A stretch of 45,523 nt of DNA, taken from the NCBI RefSeq assembly GCF_023653455.1, contig NZ_JAKEDR010000005.1:1-45523 (forward strand). The letters are read 5' to 3'. The notes under the pieces were generated by a model. It did not search any database. It was given only the letters and a program-made list of their open reading frames with translations, and was not told the origin of the DNA. Both the position numbers and the translations under genes were made by a program. Positions 8,871 through 19,313 of the stretch are shown here, piece by piece (position 1 is the first letter of the stretch; the number at the start of each line of letters is the position of its first letter). Source of the stretch: Paraclostridium ghonii. Lineage in GTDB: Bacteria; Bacillota; Clostridia; Peptostreptococcales; Peptostreptococcaceae.

Positions 8871-9146
8871 CTAAACATTGTTTAACTTTCCAAGCTCAGT
8901 TCTTAAAAAAGCATCACTGATAGGTTCATTTAACTCTATCTTATTTTTAACTTTACAATTAATAATATCATACTTTTTTAAGTGCTTAACTTTTTTTAGT
9001 TTAGGCTTTTCAAGTTTTCTTCTCTTTCCATCTGATATAAAAACATACTCATCATCAATTACTTTCACTATAAAAAATAATCTTCCAGCATCTCTTCCAG
9101 ATGTATTTTTAATAACTTGCCCTATACTTATATTGTTTGATAGCAT
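8871..9146 (-). CDS. KOW-domain RNA-binding protein (L14e-like)
   Basis: 91 aa from the chosen ATG. The N-terminal half (SIGQVIKNTSGRDAGRLFFIVKVIDDEYVFISDGKRRKLEKPK) is a KOW fold like that of archaeal/eukaryotic L14e/L6e/L27e; the C-terminus is short and unlike ribosomal L14e. Such genes lie between map and infA in many Clostridia and are annotated as KOW-domain RNA-binding or L14e-like proteins. Function is not established; the location suggests a role at the ribosome. An in-frame GTG at 9155 overlaps the AGGTGAG ribosome site, so the ATG at 9146 is preferred. Confidence 0.88.
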   Translation of the reverse strand: MLSNNISIGQVIKNTSGRDAGRLFFIVKVIDDEYVFISDGKRRKLEKPKLKKVKHLKKYDIINCKVKNKIELNEPISDAFLRTELGKLNNV

Positions 9147-9167
9147 AATACTCACCTACTTTTCCGA

Positions 9168-9914
9168 CTATAACTTTGTTAATATCAAAGTTTCGTCTTC
9201 AGTAATAGCTATCGTATGCTCATAATGAGCTGACTTTTTAGAGTCAATTGTAACAATTGTCCAACCATCGCCTAACATTTTAACATAGTGTGCTCCATAG
9301 TTAACCATAGGCTCTATAGCAAGAACCATACCCTCTTTAAGTTTAGGGCCCCTACCTGGTCGTCCATAATTAGGAATTTGAGGATCTTCATGTAGTTGTT
9401 TACCAACTCCATGGCCTACAAGATCTCTAACTACAGAAAAATTGTTTTTTTCTACATGTGTTTGTATTGCGTGCGAAATGTCAGAAAGTCTATATCCTAG
9501 TTTAGCAAACTTTAATCCTTCATAGAAGCTTTCTTTTGTTACTTCTATTAATTTCCTATCTTCTTCAGATATTATGCCTACCGCATGTGTTTTTGCTGAA
9601 TCTGCATGATATCCTTTAAAATAAGCACCTATATCGATACTTATAATATCTCCGTCTTTTAAAGTTTTAGATCCTGGTATTCCATGTACAACTTCATCAT
9701 TTATAGAAGCGCATATAGATCCTTTAAATCCATTGTATCCTTTAAAAGATGGGATAGCATTATATTTTCTAATATGATTTTCAGCTATTTCATCTAACTC
9801 TAAAGTAGATATTCCCGGCTTAATAGCAACTCTTAAAATCTCATGTGTTTCAGCAACGATCTTGCCTGATTCTCTCATCAGTTCAATTTCTTGCTTAGAT
9901 TTTAAAATAATCAT
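9168..9914 (-). CDS. map: type I methionine aminopeptidase
   Basis: Removes the initiator methionine from nascent proteins after deformylation. 248 aa. Metal ligands Asp94, Asp105, His168, Glu201 and Glu232 are visible, as is substrate-binding His77 (VVHGIP). No N-terminal extension or SEC-C motif. Its start codon overlaps the adk stop by one base, implying coupling. It follows secY and adk, the usual spc-operon order. Confidence 0.98.
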   Translation of the reverse strand: MIILKSKQEIELMRESGKIVAETHEILRVAIKPGISTLELDEIAENHIRKYNAIPSFKGYNGFKGSICASINDEVVHGIPGSKTLKDGDIISIDIGAYFKGYHADSAKTHAVGIISEEDRKLIEVTKESFYEGLKFAKLGYRLSDISHAIQTHVEKNNFSVVRDLVGHGVGKQLHEDPQIPNYGRPGRGPKLKEGMVLAIEPMVNYGAHYVKMLGDGWTIVTIDSKKSAHYEHTIAITEDETLILTKL

Positions 9915-10564
9915 TATTTTTCACTTCCTAGAGCCTCAACTATATCTGTAAATACTGTATCTATAGATTGTTGACCATTTATATTAGCTATTATACCTGC
10001 TTGTGAATAATAGTTAACTAAAGGTTTAGTTTCATCTAAGTAAACTTGTATTCTTTTTGATACAGTTTCTTCATTATCGTCAGCTCTTTGGTAAAGTTCT
10101 CCTCCACATACATCGCATACGCCATCTACTTTTGGAGGATTAAACTCAACATGATAAGTAGCTCCACAAGATTTGCAGATTCTTCTACCTACCGCTCTAC
10201 CTACTAATATATCTTTATCAACTTCAATGTTAATCACTTTGTCTAAAGATATACCAACTTCTTTTAGATATTCATCTAAATGTTGAGCTTGAGCTACATT
10301 TCTTGGGAATCCATCTAACATGAATCCTTTTTCACAGTCAGATTGAGCTATTCTATCAGTAACTAAACCTACTGTTAATTCATCTGGAACTAAAAGCCCT
10401 TGGTCTATATATCCTTTAGCTTTTTTACCAAGTTCTGTACCTTCTTTTATATTCTTTCTGAATATATCTCCAGTTGATATATGAGGTATATTGTATTTTT
10501 CTACTATTCCTGCTGCTTGAGTACCCTTACCCGCACCAGGAGGTCCAAGTAATATTATTCTCAT
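9914..10564 (-). CDS. adk: adenylate kinase (zinc-binding, long form)
   Basis: Interconverts ATP + AMP and 2 ADP. 216 aa. P-loop GPPGAGKGT (7-15), AMP-binding TGDIFR and [10 protein letters not shown], and a LID domain with a Cys4 zinc site (Cys130, Cys133, Cys150, Cys153), as in Gram-positive enzymes. Start ATG. It lies 14 nt after secY and overlaps map by one base. Confidence 0.98.
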   Translation of the reverse strand: MRIILLGPPGAGKGTQAAGIVEKYNIPHISTGDIFRKNIKEGTELGKKAKGYIDQGLLVPDELTVGLVTDRIAQSDCEKGFMLDGFPRNVAQAQHLDEYLKEVGISLDKVINIEVDKDILVGRAVGRRICKSCGATYHVEFNPPKVDGVCDVCGGELYQRADDNEETVSKRIQVYLDETKPLVNYYSQAGIIANINGQQSIDTVFTDIVEALGSEK

Positions 10565-10578
10565 ATGATCATCTCCAT

Positions 10579-11847
10579 TTATTTTAAAAAGCCTTGATAG
10601 CTTCTCATTACTAGATTTGATTCTAGCTGTCTCTTAAGCTCTAATGCAACCCCTACAACGATAAGTAATGATGTACCAGCTAAACTTAAATGTACGCCAG
10701 TAAACTTTCCTATGATTGATGGAATTACAGCTATAACAGCTAAGAATAACGCTCCAGCTAAAGTTAATCTTGATAATATTCTGTTTAAGTATTCCATAGT
10801 TGGATTACCTGGTCTTATACCTGGTATAAAACCTCCACTATTTTTCATATTATTAGTTATATCTTCAGTATTGAATGATATAGTAGTATAAAAATAAGAG
10901 AAGAATATTATTAATGAAACTTCCATAACTAAATAGATCCAGAATCCTGGTTCTCCACTTGGAGATGCATATTTAGTTACAAATGCTTGAGCATCTTTAC
11001 CCATAAATATAGCTATCGTTTGAGGGAATGCTAACAACGAACTAGCAAATATTACTGGTATAACCCCAGATTGATTTACTTTCATTGGTATATGAGAGTT
11101 TTGACCTCCATATGTTTTTCTTCCAACAACTCTTTTAGCATATTGTACAGGTATTTTTCTTGTAGCTTCTTGTATATAAGTAACCGCAGCTACTGTAAGA
11201 AGCGACACTATAAGCATAACTATTAACATCCATATTCCAATACTACCATTTTGAGTTTGTGATATAGATTGAGTTATGTCTTTAGGAATTCTTGATATAA
11301 TTCCTATAAATATTATTATAGAGCTTCCATTACCTAATCCTTTTTCAGTAATCTTATCTCCCATCCACATTAAAAGCATACTAGCTGAAATTAATGTAAC
11401 TATAACTGTAACTATAAAAAATACACTATCTGTTTGTAAAGCACGTCTCACTATTCCTAGTGTTATACCGATAGCTTGTACTATAGCTAATCCTAATGCT
11501 GTATACTTAGTGTATTTATTTATCTTCTTTTTACCTTCTTCACCAGACTTTTGAAGTTCTTCAAGAGTTGGGAATCCTATAGTTAAAAGTTGAATTATTA
11601 TAGATGCCGTTATATAAGGACTGATTCCTAATGCGAATAAAGTAAAGTTGCTAAAAGCTCCTCCTGTAAACATATTATATAGGGAAAGAAGACCGTTTCC
11701 GTCAACCATTCCCTTTATAATATCCCTATTAACTCCAGGAACAGGAATTGTACATCCTATCCTAAAGATAACAATCATCATCAAAGTATATAAAATTTTT
11801 CTTCTTACATCTTTTATTTTCCAAGCTTGTTTTAAGTTTGACAGCAC
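10579..11847 (-). CDS. secY: protein translocase subunit SecY
   Basis: Central channel of the Sec translocon, 422 aa with ten hydrophobic helices. Family motifs: IPVPGVN in the first periplasmic region, FTGGAFSNFTLFALGISPYITASIIIQLL (plug and TM2), the cytosolic loop RKIPVQYAKR, and GIRPGNPTMEYLNRI. The start codon is GTG with a GGGGTGA ribosome site. It is 44 nt after rplO. Partner SecE is encoded at 36864-37085; SecG is not in the window. Confidence 0.98.
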   Translation of the reverse strand: MLSNLKQAWKIKDVRRKILYTLMMIVIFRIGCTIPVPGVNRDIIKGMVDGNGLLSLYNMFTGGAFSNFTLFALGISPYITASIIIQLLTIGFPTLEELQKSGEEGKKKINKYTKYTALGLAIVQAIGITLGIVRRALQTDSVFFIVTVIVTLISASMLLMWMGDKITEKGLGNGSSIIIFIGIISRIPKDITQSISQTQNGSIGIWMLIVMLIVSLLTVAAVTYIQEATRKIPVQYAKRVVGRKTYGGQNSHIPMKVNQSGVIPVIFASSLLAFPQTIAIFMGKDAQAFVTKYASPSGEPGFWIYLVMEVSLIIFFSYFYTTISFNTEDITNNMKNSGGFIPGIRPGNPTMEYLNRILSRLTLAGALFLAVIAVIPSIIGKFTGVHLSLAGTSLLIVVGVALELKRQLESNLVMRSYQGFLK

Positions 11848-11891
11848 GTTAAATTCACCCCTGCCTTATGGCTAAGAGTTAGCAGATTAGA

Positions 11892-12335
11892 TTAAACTAA
11901 TTCTGCTTTTCCTCCAGCTTTTTCTATTTTTTCTTGCGCTGAAGCAGTAAACTTAGCAGCTTTTATAGTTAAAGCTTTTTCTAAGTTACCTTCACCTAAG
12001 ATTTTAACGCCGTCTTTTTCTATTTTGCTTATTACTCCAGTTGACTTAAGTAATTCAGCATTTATTTCTGTTCCGTTTTCAAATCTATTTAAAGTTTCTA
12101 CGTTAACTAGTGAGTAAACTTTCTTACAAGGATTCTTGAATCCTCTCTTAGGAAGTCTTCTAGCAAGTGGCATTTGTCCACCTTCGAATCCAACTCTTAC
12201 TCCACCACCTGAACGAGACTTTTGACCTTTTTGTCCACGTCCTGAAGTTTTACCTTGTCCAGTAGCAGTACCTCTACCTAATCTCTTTTTAGAAGAAACT
12301 GCACCTTCAGCAGGTCTTAATTCATGTAACTTCAT
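11892..12335 (-). CDS. rplO: 50S ribosomal protein L15
   Basis: L15, 147 aa. The N-terminal half is a glycine- and arginine-rich extension that threads into 23S rRNA ([21 protein letters not shown]); the globular half includes [19 protein letters not shown] and ends with [10 protein letters not shown]. An in-frame GTG at 12344 belongs to the GGGAGGTG ribosome site, so the ATG at 12335 is chosen. Lies between rpmD and secY. Confidence 0.98.
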   Translation of the reverse strand: MKLHELRPAEGAVSSKKRLGRGTATGQGKTSGRGQKGQKSRSGGGVRVGFEGGQMPLARRLPKRGFKNPCKKVYSLVNVETLNRFENGTEINAELLKSTGVISKIEKDGVKILGEGNLEKALTIKAAKFTASAQEKIEKAGGKAELV

Positions 12336-12372
12336 GGATTGCACCTCCCTTAGTATTGGTTTAAATTATTTA

Positions 12373-12558
12373 TTATTCAGCTATTTCAGTAACTTCTACT
12401 AAGTGACTAACTTTAGCTATTATACCTCTCATTTGAGCATTGTCTTCTTTAACAACTACTTGCTCTCTTTTTCTTAATCCTAACGCTTCTACGTTCTTTC
12501 TTTGGTTAGGAGTAGTTCCTATTATACTTCTAACTAACTTTATTTGTAATTTAGCCAT
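12373..12558 (-). CDS. rpmD: 50S ribosomal protein L30
   Basis: 61 aa, the usual bacterial length. [27 protein letters not shown] and the [14 protein letters not shown] end are typical. L30 sits on the large-subunit surface. Start ATG with AGGAGGTAGTAAAGA, 14 nt after rpsE. Confidence 0.98.
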   Translation of the reverse strand: MAKLQIKLVRSIIGTTPNQRKNVEALGLRKREQVVVKEDNAQMRGIIAKVSHLVEVTEIAE

Positions 12559-12572
12559 TCTTTACTACCTCC

Positions 12573-13082
12573 TTACCCTAGAAGATCTTCTACTTTTTTA
12601 CCTCTAAGTTTAGCTATATCTTCAGCTGTTCTTAAAGATCTTAAACCTTCTATTGTAGCATTTACCATGTTTCTTGGGTTGTTAGTTCCTAAAGATTTAG
12701 CTCTAACATCCTTTAATCCAGCTAATTCAAGTACCGCTCTAGCAGGTCCCCCAGCTATAACTCCTGTACCTTGACTAGCAGGCATTATTAATATTTTTCC
12801 AGCACCAAAATGTCCGTTTGTTTGGTGAGGTATAGTTGTACCAACCATAGGTACAGTTATTAAATTCTTCTTAGCATCTTCAACTGCTTTTCTTATAGCA
12901 TCTGGTACTTCCATAGCTTTCCCAGCACCTATACCAACGTGTCCGTTTTCATCTCCAACAACTACTAAAGCTGCAAATCTAAAGTTTCTACCACCTTTTA
13001 CAACCTTAGTAACACGTCTTACTTCGATAACTTTCTCTTGAAGATCAAGTTGTCTTGCATCTATTGGTTTACGACGTAGCAT
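12573..13082 (-). CDS. rpsE: 30S ribosomal protein S5
   Basis: S5, 169 aa, lies near the mRNA entry and the decoding site. Double-stranded-RNA-binding N-terminal domain ([27 protein letters not shown]) and a C-terminal domain ([28 protein letters not shown]). The loop where spectinomycin-resistance changes occur ([11 protein letters not shown]) has no deletion. Start ATG with GGAGGG, between rplR and rpmD. Confidence 0.99.
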   Translation of the reverse strand: MLRRKPIDARQLDLQEKVIEVRRVTKVVKGGRNFRFAALVVVGDENGHVGIGAGKAMEVPDAIRKAVEDAKKNLITVPMVGTTIPHQTNGHFGAGKILIMPASQGTGVIAGGPARAVLELAGLKDVRAKSLGTNNPRNMVNATIEGLRSLRTAEDIAKLRGKKVEDLLG

Positions 13083-13100
13083 TTTTTTCCCTCCTTTGTA

Positions 13101-13469
13101 TTAGAACTTAAGTCCAGCTTCTCTAGCACCTTCAGCTAATTCTTGAACTCTTCCGTGATATAAGTATCCACCTCTGTCAAATACAACTTCAGTTATACCT
13201 TTTTCTACAGCTCTCTTAGCAACAAGTTCTCCAACTTTTCTAGCTGCTTCTTTGTTTCCACAGTGATTAGCAGCACCTTTTATTTCCGCTTCTAAAGAAG
13301 ATGCAGAAACAACAGTTACTCTGTTAGTATCATCTATTATTTGAGCATATATGTTATTAGAACTTCTAAATATACATAATCTTGGTCTTTGAGTAGTTCC
13401 AGTTATTTTACTACGAACTCTCTTATGTCTTTGAAGTCTATTTGCGTTTTTGTTAGCTTTTTTAAACAC
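13101..13469 (-). CDS. rplR: 50S ribosomal protein L18
   Basis: L18, 122 aa, binds 5S rRNA. Motifs: basic N-terminus [35 protein letters not shown], and C-terminal [26 protein letters not shown]. The start is GTG at 13469: AAAGGAG lies 8 nt upstream of it, while a GTG three codons earlier (13478) overlaps the ribosome site. Confidence 0.97.
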   Translation of the reverse strand: MFKKANKNANRLQRHKRVRSKITGTTQRPRLCIFRSSNNIYAQIIDDTNRVTVVSASSLEAEIKGAANHCGNKEAARKVGELVAKRAVEKGITEVVFDRGGYLYHGRVQELAEGAREAGLKF

Positions 13470-13503
13470 AGAGATCACTCCTTTCTAGCTTTTATGTTTG
13501 GTA

Positions 13504-14046
13504 TTATTTTTTACCAGTTTTACCTTCTTTACGTCTTACAACTTCACCAGCGTATCTTATACCTTTACCTTTGTATGGCTCTGGTTCTCTCCAAGCTCTT
13601 ATCTTAGCAGCATAATTACCTACTAATTGCTTGTCTATACCTTTAACAACTAATTCAGTTTGGTTTGGAGCTTCAACAGTTATTCCTTCAGGATCTACCA
13701 TCTCAACTGGGTGAGAGTATCCTAAGTTCATAACTAACTTGTTTCCTTGTTTTTGAGCTCTGTACCCAACACCAACTAACTCTAACTTTTTCTCGAAACC
13801 AGTAGTAACTCCTACTACCATGTTATCTATTAAAGTTCTAGTTAATCCGTGTAAAGATCTATGTTTTTTATTATTAGTTGGTCTCTCAACTAATATAGTA
13901 TTTTCTTCTTTTTTTATAGCTAATTCATTAGTGAATTGCTTTGTTAAAGTTCCTTTTGGTCCTTTTACTGTAACTAAGTTATTCTCAGCTATAGTTATTT
14001 CAACACCTGCAGGAACAGTTATTGGCTTAACACCTATTCTTGACAT
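13504..14046 (-). CDS. rplF: 50S ribosomal protein L6
   Basis: L6, 180 aa, two tandem alpha/beta domains from an ancient duplication, near the sarcin-ricin loop. Recognised by [53 protein letters not shown] and the C-terminal [27 protein letters not shown]. Start ATG with AGGAGGTG. Between rpsH and rplR. Confidence 0.99.
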   Translation of the reverse strand: MSRIGVKPITVPAGVEITIAENNLVTVKGPKGTLTKQFTNELAIKKEENTILVERPTNNKKHRSLHGLTRTLIDNMVVGVTTGFEKKLELVGVGYRAQKQGNKLVMNLGYSHPVEMVDPEGITVEAPNQTELVVKGIDKQLVGNYAAKIRAWREPEPYKGKGIRYAGEVVRRKEGKTGKK

Positions 14047-14076
14047 AGTTGCACCTCCTTACATTGTTCGTTTTTA

Positions 14077-14475
14077 TTACCAAACGTAGCAGATTACTTC
14101 TCCACCAACGCCTTCGTTTCTAGCTTGTCTATCAGTTAATATACCTTTTGAAGTAGATATTATTGATATACCTAATCCGTTTAATACTTTTGGTAATTCT
14201 TCTTTAGCAGCGTAAACTCTCATACCAGGCTTAGATATTCTCTTTAATCCTGTTATAACTCTCTCGCCTATTTGCCCGTACTTTAATTGTATTCTTATTA
14301 TTCCTTGCTTTCCATCTTCTATAACATCGTACCCTCTTATGAAACCTTCTTCTAATAAGATTCTAGCTAATTCTTTCTTCATATTAGAAGCAGGAACATC
14401 AACAGTTTCATGCTTAACCATGTTAGCATTTCTTATACGTGTTAACATATCTGCTATTGGATCTGTCATTGTCAT
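14077..14475 (-). CDS. rpsH: 30S ribosomal protein S8
   Basis: S8, 132 aa, binds helix 21 of 16S rRNA; in E. coli it represses the spc operon. Motifs: [15 protein letters not shown] at the start, [12 protein letters not shown], and C-terminal [31 protein letters not shown]. Start ATG with AGGAGG seven nt upstream; a second ATG two codons later is less well spaced. I did not find an S8-like site in the rplX-rplE gap. Confidence 0.99.
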   Translation of the reverse strand: MTMTDPIADMLTRIRNANMVKHETVDVPASNMKKELARILLEEGFIRGYDVIEDGKQGIIRIQLKYGQIGERVITGLKRISKPGMRVYAAKEELPKVLNGLGISIISTSKGILTDRQARNEGVGGEVICYVW

Positions 14476-14506
14476 ATTGTAAACCTCCTTCCATTTTAAC
14501 CAAGTC

Positions 14507-14692
14507 TTACCAACTTGCTTTTCTTACACCAGGTATTTGACCTTTATAAGCTAATTCTCTAAAGCATATACGGCATATACCGAATTTTTTTAGCACAGAG
14601 TGTGGTCTACCACATATCGTACATCTAGTATATTCTCTAGTTGCGTACTTTTGCTTTTTTTGTTGTTTTACAACCATCGCTTTTCTAGCCAC
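14507..14692 (-). CDS. rpsZ: 30S ribosomal protein S14 type Z (zinc form)
   Basis: 61-aa short S14 with a Cys4 zinc ribbon (Cys24, Cys27, Cys40, Cys43) and the C-terminal [16 protein letters not shown] typical of S14 type Z. This is the zinc-dependent paralogue found in the spc operon of Gram-positives. Start ATG with GGAGGG. Between rplE and rpsH. Confidence 0.98.
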   Translation of the reverse strand: MARKAMVVKQQKKQKYATREYTRCTICGRPHSVLKKFGICRICFRELAYKGQIPGVRKASW

Positions 14693-14709
14693 TGGAATCC
14701 CTCCTTTAT

Positions 14710-15252
14710 TTACTTAGAATATGGCATTCCTAATAATCTTAATAACTCACTAGCCTCTTCATCAGTTTTAGCTGTAGTTACGAATATTACATCCATTCCT
14801 CTTACTTTGTCAACCTTGTCGTACTCTATTTCAGGGAATATAAATTGCTCTTTTAACCCTAAAGCGTAGTTTCCTCTTCCATCGAATGCATTAGCATTAA
14901 CTCCTCTGAAGTCCCTAACTCTTGGTAAAGAAATGTTCACTAACTTGTCCATGAAGTAGTACATCTTGTCAGCTCTTAAAGTAACTTTAGTTCCAACAGG
15001 CATTCCTTCTCTTAACTTGAAGTTAGCTACTGATTTTCTAGCTTTTGTTATAACTGGCTTTTGTCCAGATATAATTTCTAATTCTGCAACTGCAGCTTCT
15101 AATCCTTTTGGATTTTCTCTTGCATCACCTATACCCATGTTTATTACTATTTTCTCTAACTTAGGTATTTCCATAACATTTTTGTATCCAAATTTCTCCA
15201 TTAAAGCTGGAGCAACTTCTTTAACATATTTTTCTTGTAATCTAGAAGTCAT
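14710..15252 (-). CDS. rplE: 50S ribosomal protein L5
   Basis: L5, 180 aa, part of the 5S RNP and a bridge to S13. Motifs: [87 protein letters not shown] start with GGAGGG. Between rplX and rpsZ. Confidence 0.99.
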   Translation of the reverse strand: MTSRLQEKYVKEVAPALMEKFGYKNVMEIPKLEKIVINMGIGDARENPKGLEAAVAELEIISGQKPVITKARKSVANFKLREGMPVGTKVTLRADKMYYFMDKLVNISLPRVRDFRGVNANAFDGRGNYALGLKEQFIFPEIEYDKVDKVRGMDVIFVTTAKTDEEASELLRLLGMPYSK

Positions 15253-15276
15253 TTGTGGTCCCTCCTTTCAAGCTTA

Positions 15277-15585
15277 TTATAATTCTTTTCCGCTCTTTAC
15301 TGATACTCTAACTTTTTTCCCATCTTTAACTTCAAATCTAACTCTTGTACCTTTTCCTGTTTCAGGATCAACTGGCATTACGTTAGATATGTGTATTGGG
15401 GCTTCTTTATTTATTATTCCACCTTGTGGGTTAACAGCAGTTGGCTTTTGGTGTTTAGTTATTACGTTAACGCCTTCAACTAATATTTTATTAGTTTTAG
15501 TGAAAACTTTAGTAACTGTACCTTTTTTACCTTTATCTTTTCCTGCTATAACTACAACAGTGTCACCTTTTTTAACACGCATCAT
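15277..15585 (-). CDS. rplX: 50S ribosomal protein L24
   Basis: L24, 102 aa, an assembly initiator at the tunnel exit. KOW motif [21 protein letters not shown] at the N-terminus, then [14 protein letters not shown] and [19 protein letters not shown]. Two adjacent ATGs start the gene; the first (15585) is 9 nt after AGGAGGTG, the second is also possible and would shorten it by one residue. Confidence 0.98.
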   Translation of the reverse strand: MMRVKKGDTVVVIAGKDKGKKGTVTKVFTKTNKILVEGVNVITKHQKPTAVNPQGGIINKEAPIHISNVMPVDPETGKGTRVRFEVKDGKKVRVSVKSGKEL

Positions 15586-15604
15586 GTCCTATTGCACCTC
15601 CTTA

Positions 15605-15973
15605 TTATAGTACTTCTGGAGCAAGAGATACTATTTTCATAAAGTCGTTGTCTCTTAACTCTCTAGCAACAGGCCCGAATATACGAGTTCCTACTGGAGT
15701 TTTGTCATCTTTTATGATAACTGCAGCATTCTCGTCGAATGATATATAACTACCATCTTTACGTCTTACGCCTTGCTTAGTTCTTACTATAACAGCTTTA
15801 ACTACTTTACCTTTTTTTACAACTCCACCTGGTGTTGCACTTTTAACAGTTGCAACTATAACGTCACCTATGTTACCATATCTTCTTTTACTTCCGCCTA
15901 ATACACGAATAGTTAAAAGTTCTTTAGCTCCTGAGTTATCAGCAACTCTTAGACGTGATTCTTGTTGTATCAT
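15605..15973 (-). CDS. rplN: 50S ribosomal protein L14
   Basis: L14, 122 aa, forms intersubunit bridges. Near-consensus: [60 protein letters not shown] and [17 protein letters not shown] start with GGAGGG. Between rpsQ and rplX. Confidence 0.99.
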   Translation of the reverse strand: MIQQESRLRVADNSGAKELLTIRVLGGSKRRYGNIGDVIVATVKSATPGGVVKKGKVVKAVIVRTKQGVRRKDGSYISFDENAAVIIKDDKTPVGTRIFGPVARELRDNDFMKIVSLAPEVL

Positions 15974-15998
15974 ATCGTAATCCCTCCTTCTCTAAAAA

Positions 15999-16253
15999 CT
16001 ACTTAACCTTCTCTATAACGTCAACTAGTCTGAATCTCTTATCTTTAGATAAAGGTCTAGTTTCCATTATTCTTACTCTATCTCCGATGCTACATACGTT
16101 GTTTTCATCGTGAGCCTTAAATTTCTTAGTTCTCTTAACTGGCTTGTTATATAATGGATGACGTACGAAATCTTCAACAGCAACAACTATTGTTTTTTCC
16201 ATTTTATTACTAACAACACGGCCTACTCTTACTTTTCTTCTTCCTCTTTCCAT
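15999..16253 (-). CDS. rpsQ: 30S ribosomal protein S17
   Basis: S17, 84 aa, an OB-fold primary 16S binder. Motifs: [40 protein letters not shown] and the C-terminal [19 protein letters not shown]. Reading extends upstream to a TTG at 16274, but AAAGGAGG lies inside that extension, 9 nt from the ATG at 16253, which is therefore the start. Confidence 0.98.
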   Translation of the reverse strand: MERGRRKVRVGRVVSNKMEKTIVVAVEDFVRHPLYNKPVKRTKKFKAHDENNVCSIGDRVRIMETRPLSKDKRFRLVDVIEKVK

Positions 16254-16276
16254 GTTTGACAGCCTCCTTTCCAAAA

Positions 16277-16480
16277 TTAAGCTCTAGTTTCGTTTAACTT
16301 TCTTTCAGCAAGTATAGTTTTAACTCTAGCTATATCTTTCTTAACGAACTTGATTCTTGCTGTGTTTTCTAATTGACCAGTAGCTAATTGGAATCTTAAG
16401 CTAAATAATTCACTTTTAAAACCATTTAACTTGTTCATTAACTCTTCGCTTGTTAAATCTCTTAGTTCTTTAGCTTTCAT
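16277..16480 (-). CDS. rpmC: 50S ribosomal protein L29
   Basis: L29, 67 aa, two helices near the tunnel exit (contacts trigger factor and SRP with L23). [37 protein letters not shown]. In-frame GTG codons at 16492 and 16489 overlap the rplP end and its ribosome site; the ATG at 16480, one base after the rplP stop, gives the family's normal length and suggests coupling. Confidence 0.97.
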   Translation of the reverse strand: MKAKELRDLTSEELMNKLNGFKSELFSLRFQLATGQLENTARIKFVKKDIARVKTILAERKLNETRA

Positions 16481-16481
16481 C

Positions 16482-16913
16482 CTATTCACCACCCTCTACT
16501 TCTAAATCTTCACGTTTCACAAACTTACATTTAACTGGAAGTTTATGCATAGCAAGTCTCATTGCTTCTCTAGCTTTATCTTCAGAAACACCTGCTAATT
16601 CGAACATAACTCTTCCTGGTTTTACTACTGCTACCCAGTATTCTGGTGAACCTTTACCAGCACCCATACGAGTTTCTGCAGGTTTTCTTGTTACTGGTTT
16701 ATGAGGGAATATCTTTATCCAAACTTTTCCCCCTCTTTTTATATATCTAGTCATAGCTATTCTGGCAGCTTCTATTTGGTTAGAAGTTATCCAAGATGGC
16801 TCTAAAGCAACTAAACCGAACTCTCCATAAGTAACTTTGTTACCTTTATGAGCTTTTCCAGCTAAGCTACCTCTGTGTACTCTACGACGTTTTACTCTTT
16901 TTGGCATTAACAT
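16482..16913 (-). CDS. rplP: 50S ribosomal protein L16
   Basis: L16, 143 aa, next to the A-site tRNA elbow. Motifs: [62 protein letters not shown], and [20 protein letters not shown]. The ATG at 16913 has GGAGG nine nt upstream; an alternative ATG two codons later gives the more usual MPKR start. Confidence 0.98.
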   Translation of the reverse strand: MLMPKRVKRRRVHRGSLAGKAHKGNKVTYGEFGLVALEPSWITSNQIEAARIAMTRYIKRGGKVWIKIFPHKPVTRKPAETRMGAGKGSPEYWVAVVKPGRVMFELAGVSEDKAREAMRLAMHKLPVKCKFVKREDLEVEGGE

Positions 16914-16946
16914 GAGTATTTTCCTCCTTCCTTAACTGTGCTTTTA

Positions 16947-17747
16947 TTAAGCTTGTTTATTCTCAGTTCTTTGAGGTCTTGGTCCTCTGTTGTTTGATCT
17001 ATTGTTGTTTGATCTATCATTTCTTCTATCGTTTCTTCTATCGTTTCTTCTGTTATCTCTTCTATCTCTTCTATTGTTATCTCTTCTCTCTTCTCTTGGA
17101 TTTACACCGTTTCTAGTTGGTAAAACTTCTCCGTTGCATATCCAAACTTTAATACCAGTTTTTCCATAAGTAGTGTTTGCTTCAGCAAATCCGTACTCTA
17201 TGTCAGATCTTAATGTTTGAAGAGGTACATTTCCTTCGCTGTATCCTTCAGTTCTAGCCATTTCAGCTCCACCAAGTCTACCAGAAGCAGATACCTTTAT
17301 ACCTTTAACTCCTGATTTCATAGCTCTTTGTATAGCTTGCTTCATAGCTCTTCTGAAAGCAACCCTTCTTTCTATAGCTAAAGCTATATTTTCTGCTACT
17401 AATTGAGCTTCTTTATCTGGGTTTCTAACTTCTACTATATTAACTATAATATTTTTCTTAGTCATTTTTTCTAACTCAGTTTTAAGAGCTTCTATTCCAG
17501 CTCCACCTTTACCTATAACTACACCTGGCTTAGCAACGTGTAAGTCTAGTTTAACTTTGTTTGCTGATCTTTCTATTTCTATCTTAGCAACACCAGCTGA
17601 GTATAATTTATTCTTTAAGAATTTACGTACATTATGGTCTTCTAATAATAAGTTTCCGAACTCTTTTTTATCAGTAGCGAACCATCTTGAGTCCCAGTCT
17701 TTTATAACACCGACTCTTAAACCATGTGGATTAACCTTTTGACCCAT
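16947..17747 (-). CDS. rpsC: 30S ribosomal protein S3 with extended disordered tail
   Basis: S3, 266 aa, at the mRNA entry channel. The family core is complete: [18 protein letters not shown], the KH domain [11 protein letters not shown], and the C-terminal domain with [31 protein letters not shown]. From about residue 218 there is a 49-residue tail of Arg, Asn and Asp with RRND repeats (typical bacterial S3 is roughly 210-240 aa). Start ATG with GGAGGG. Between rplV and rplP. Confidence 0.99.
   Translation of the reverse strand: MGQKVNPHGLRVGVIKDWDSRWFATDKKEFGNLLLEDHNVRKFLKNKLYSAGVAKIEIERSANKVKLDLHVAKPGVVIGKGGAGIEALKTELEKMTKKNIIVNIVEVRNPDKEAQLVAENIALAIERRVAFRRAMKQAIQRAMKSGVKGIKVSASGRLGGAEMARTEGYSEGNVPLQTLRSDIEYGFAEANTTYGKTGIKVWICNGEVLPTRNGVNPREERRDNNRRDRRDNRRNDRRNDRRNDRSNNNRSNNRGPRPQRTENKQA
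17015..17050 (-). repeat. three tandem 12-bp units in the rpsC tail
   Basis: Units TATCATTTCTTC, TATCGTTTCTTC and TATCGTTTCTTC (plus-strand reading) lie head to tail at 17015-17050 and encode Arg-Arg-Asn-Asp. Related units continue to about 17095. In-frame repeat number can change without disrupting S3. Confidence 0.85.
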
Positions 17748-17769
17748 TTGTTTCCCTCCTATCTATCTA

Positions 17770-18102
17770 TTATTTTTCTTTAAGAACTACCTCTATGTGA
17801 GAAGTTCTCTTTCTTATCATAGTAGCACGACCCATAGCTCTAGGCATGAATCTCTTCATAGTTGGTCCTTGATTAGCAACTATTGAAGCTATATATAATT
17901 TTTCAACATCCATCTCGTGATTGTTTTCTGCATTAGCTTTCGCTGATTTTACAACCTTAGCTATTATTGAAGCAGCTCCTCTTGGAGTATACTTTAATAT
18001 TGCTAAAGCTTCATCAACATTTTTTCCTCTAACAAGGCCGCATATTTGACCTGCTTTTCTAGGTGATACACGTACGTATTTTGCAGTAGCTTTTGCTTCC
18101 AT
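17770..18102 (-). CDS. rplV: 50S ribosomal protein L22
   Basis: L22, 110 aa, with a beta-hairpin lining the exit tunnel. Motifs: [34 protein letters not shown], and the hairpin [28 protein letters not shown]. The hairpin has no insertion or deletion of the sort linked to macrolide resistance. Start ATG with GGAGG. Confidence 0.99.
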   Translation of the reverse strand: MEAKATAKYVRVSPRKAGQICGLVRGKNVDEALAILKYTPRGAASIIAKVVKSAKANAENNHEMDVEKLYIASIVANQGPTMKRFMPRAMGRATMIRKRTSHIEVVLKEK

Positions 18103-18134
18103 TACAATTTCCTCCTTCCTTAGTTAGATCTTAA

Positions 18135-18416
18135 TTATCTTCTCTTATTAGATTTTTCATCGTCCTTATGCCCTTTGAAAGTTCTTGTAGGAACGAATTC
18201 ACCTAACTTGTGTCCAACCATATCTTCTGTTATATAAACTGGAACATGCTTTCTTCCATCATGTAAAGCTATTGTATGTTCAACCATTTGTGGGAATATA
18301 GTTGAAGATCTTGACCAAGTCTTTATAACTTCTCTATTTCCAGAAGCATTCATATCTTCTATCTTCTTTAAAAGTCTTGCATGTATAAAAGGTCCTTTTT
18401 TAGTTGATCTTGACAT
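18135..18416 (-). CDS. rpsS: 30S ribosomal protein S19
   Basis: S19, 93 aa, a head protein near the A/P sites. [48 protein letters not shown] and [18 protein letters not shown] are consensus. Start ATG with AAAGGAGG. Between rplB and rplV. Confidence 0.99.
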   Translation of the reverse strand: MSRSTKKGPFIHARLLKKIEDMNASGNREVIKTWSRSSTIFPQMVEHTIALHDGRKHVPVYITEDMVGHKLGEFVPTRTFKGHKDDEKSNKRR

Positions 18417-18451
18417 TTTTCATTTCCTCCTTTCGAGCAAAAATAAATCTA

Positions 18452-19282
18452 TTACTTAGTTCTTCTTGATACTATTAACTTATCAGAAGCTTTATTTTTC
18501 TTTCTAGTTTTGTATCCAAGTGCTGGTTTACCCCAAGGAGTAACTGGATTAGCTCTACCTATTGGAGATCTACCTTCCCCTCCACCGTGTGGATGGTCAC
18601 AAGGGTTCATTACAGAACCTCTAACTGTAGGTCTTATACCCATATGTCTTTTTCTACCAGCTTTACCTATAACAACGTTACCGTGTTCTAAGTTTCCAAC
18701 TTGTCCTATTGTAGCTTTACAGTTTATGCTTACTAATCTCATCTCTCCTGATGGTAATCTTAGTAATGCAGTCTTACCTTCTTTAGCCATTAATTGAGCA
18801 GATGCTCCAGCAGATCTAACTAACTGAGCTCCTTTTCCTGGCTTTAATTCTACGTTGTGTACTACTGTACCAACTGGCATATCTTTTAATGCCATTGCGT
18901 TACCTGGCTTTATGTCAGCTTCTGGTCCTGATAATATAGTGTCTCCAACTTGTATTCCAACTGGAGCTAATATATATCTCTTTTCACCATCAGCATAGTT
19001 TAATAATGCTATGTTAGCAGTTCTGTTTGGATCATACTCAACAGTAGCAACCTTAGCAGGTATTCCATCTTTATTTCTCTTGAAATCTATTATTCTATAT
19101 TTTCTTCTGTTTCCTCCACCTCTGTGACGAACAGTTATTTTACCATGTACGTTTCTACCAGAATTCTTTTTTAACGAAACTAAAAGAGATCTTTCTGGTT
19201 CGTTACAAGTTATTTCATCAGAAACTAAAACTGTCATTTGTCTTAAGGCAGGAGAAGTTGGTCTAAACTTTTTTATAGCCAT
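18452..19282 (-). CDS. rplB: 50S ribosomal protein L2
   Basis: L2, 276 aa, essential for subunit joining and the peptidyl-transferase centre. Motifs: [46 protein letters not shown], and the C-terminal [20 protein letters not shown] with the conserved His of the HPHGGGEG loop. Start ATG with GGAGGG. Between rplW and rpsS. Confidence 0.99.
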   Translation of the reverse strand: MAIKKFRPTSPALRQMTVLVSDEITCNEPERSLLVSLKKNSGRNVHGKITVRHRGGGNRRKYRIIDFKRNKDGIPAKVATVEYDPNRTANIALLNYADGEKRYILAPVGIQVGDTILSGPEADIKPGNAMALKDMPVGTVVHNVELKPGKGAQLVRSAGASAQLMAKEGKTALLRLPSGEMRLVSINCKATIGQVGNLEHGNVVIGKAGRKRHMGIRPTVRGSVMNPCDHPHGGGEGRSPIGRANPVTPWGKPALGYKTRKKNKASDKLIVSRRTK

Positions 19283-19313
19283 CTGTTTTCCCTCCTTTGT
19301 TTATTAAGGTTAA

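Noticed and set aside
17015..17095. Short tandem repeats that could look like a CRISPR or satellite array
   Set aside because: Units are 12 bp without spacers, in frame within rpsC, and encode the RRND tail of S3.
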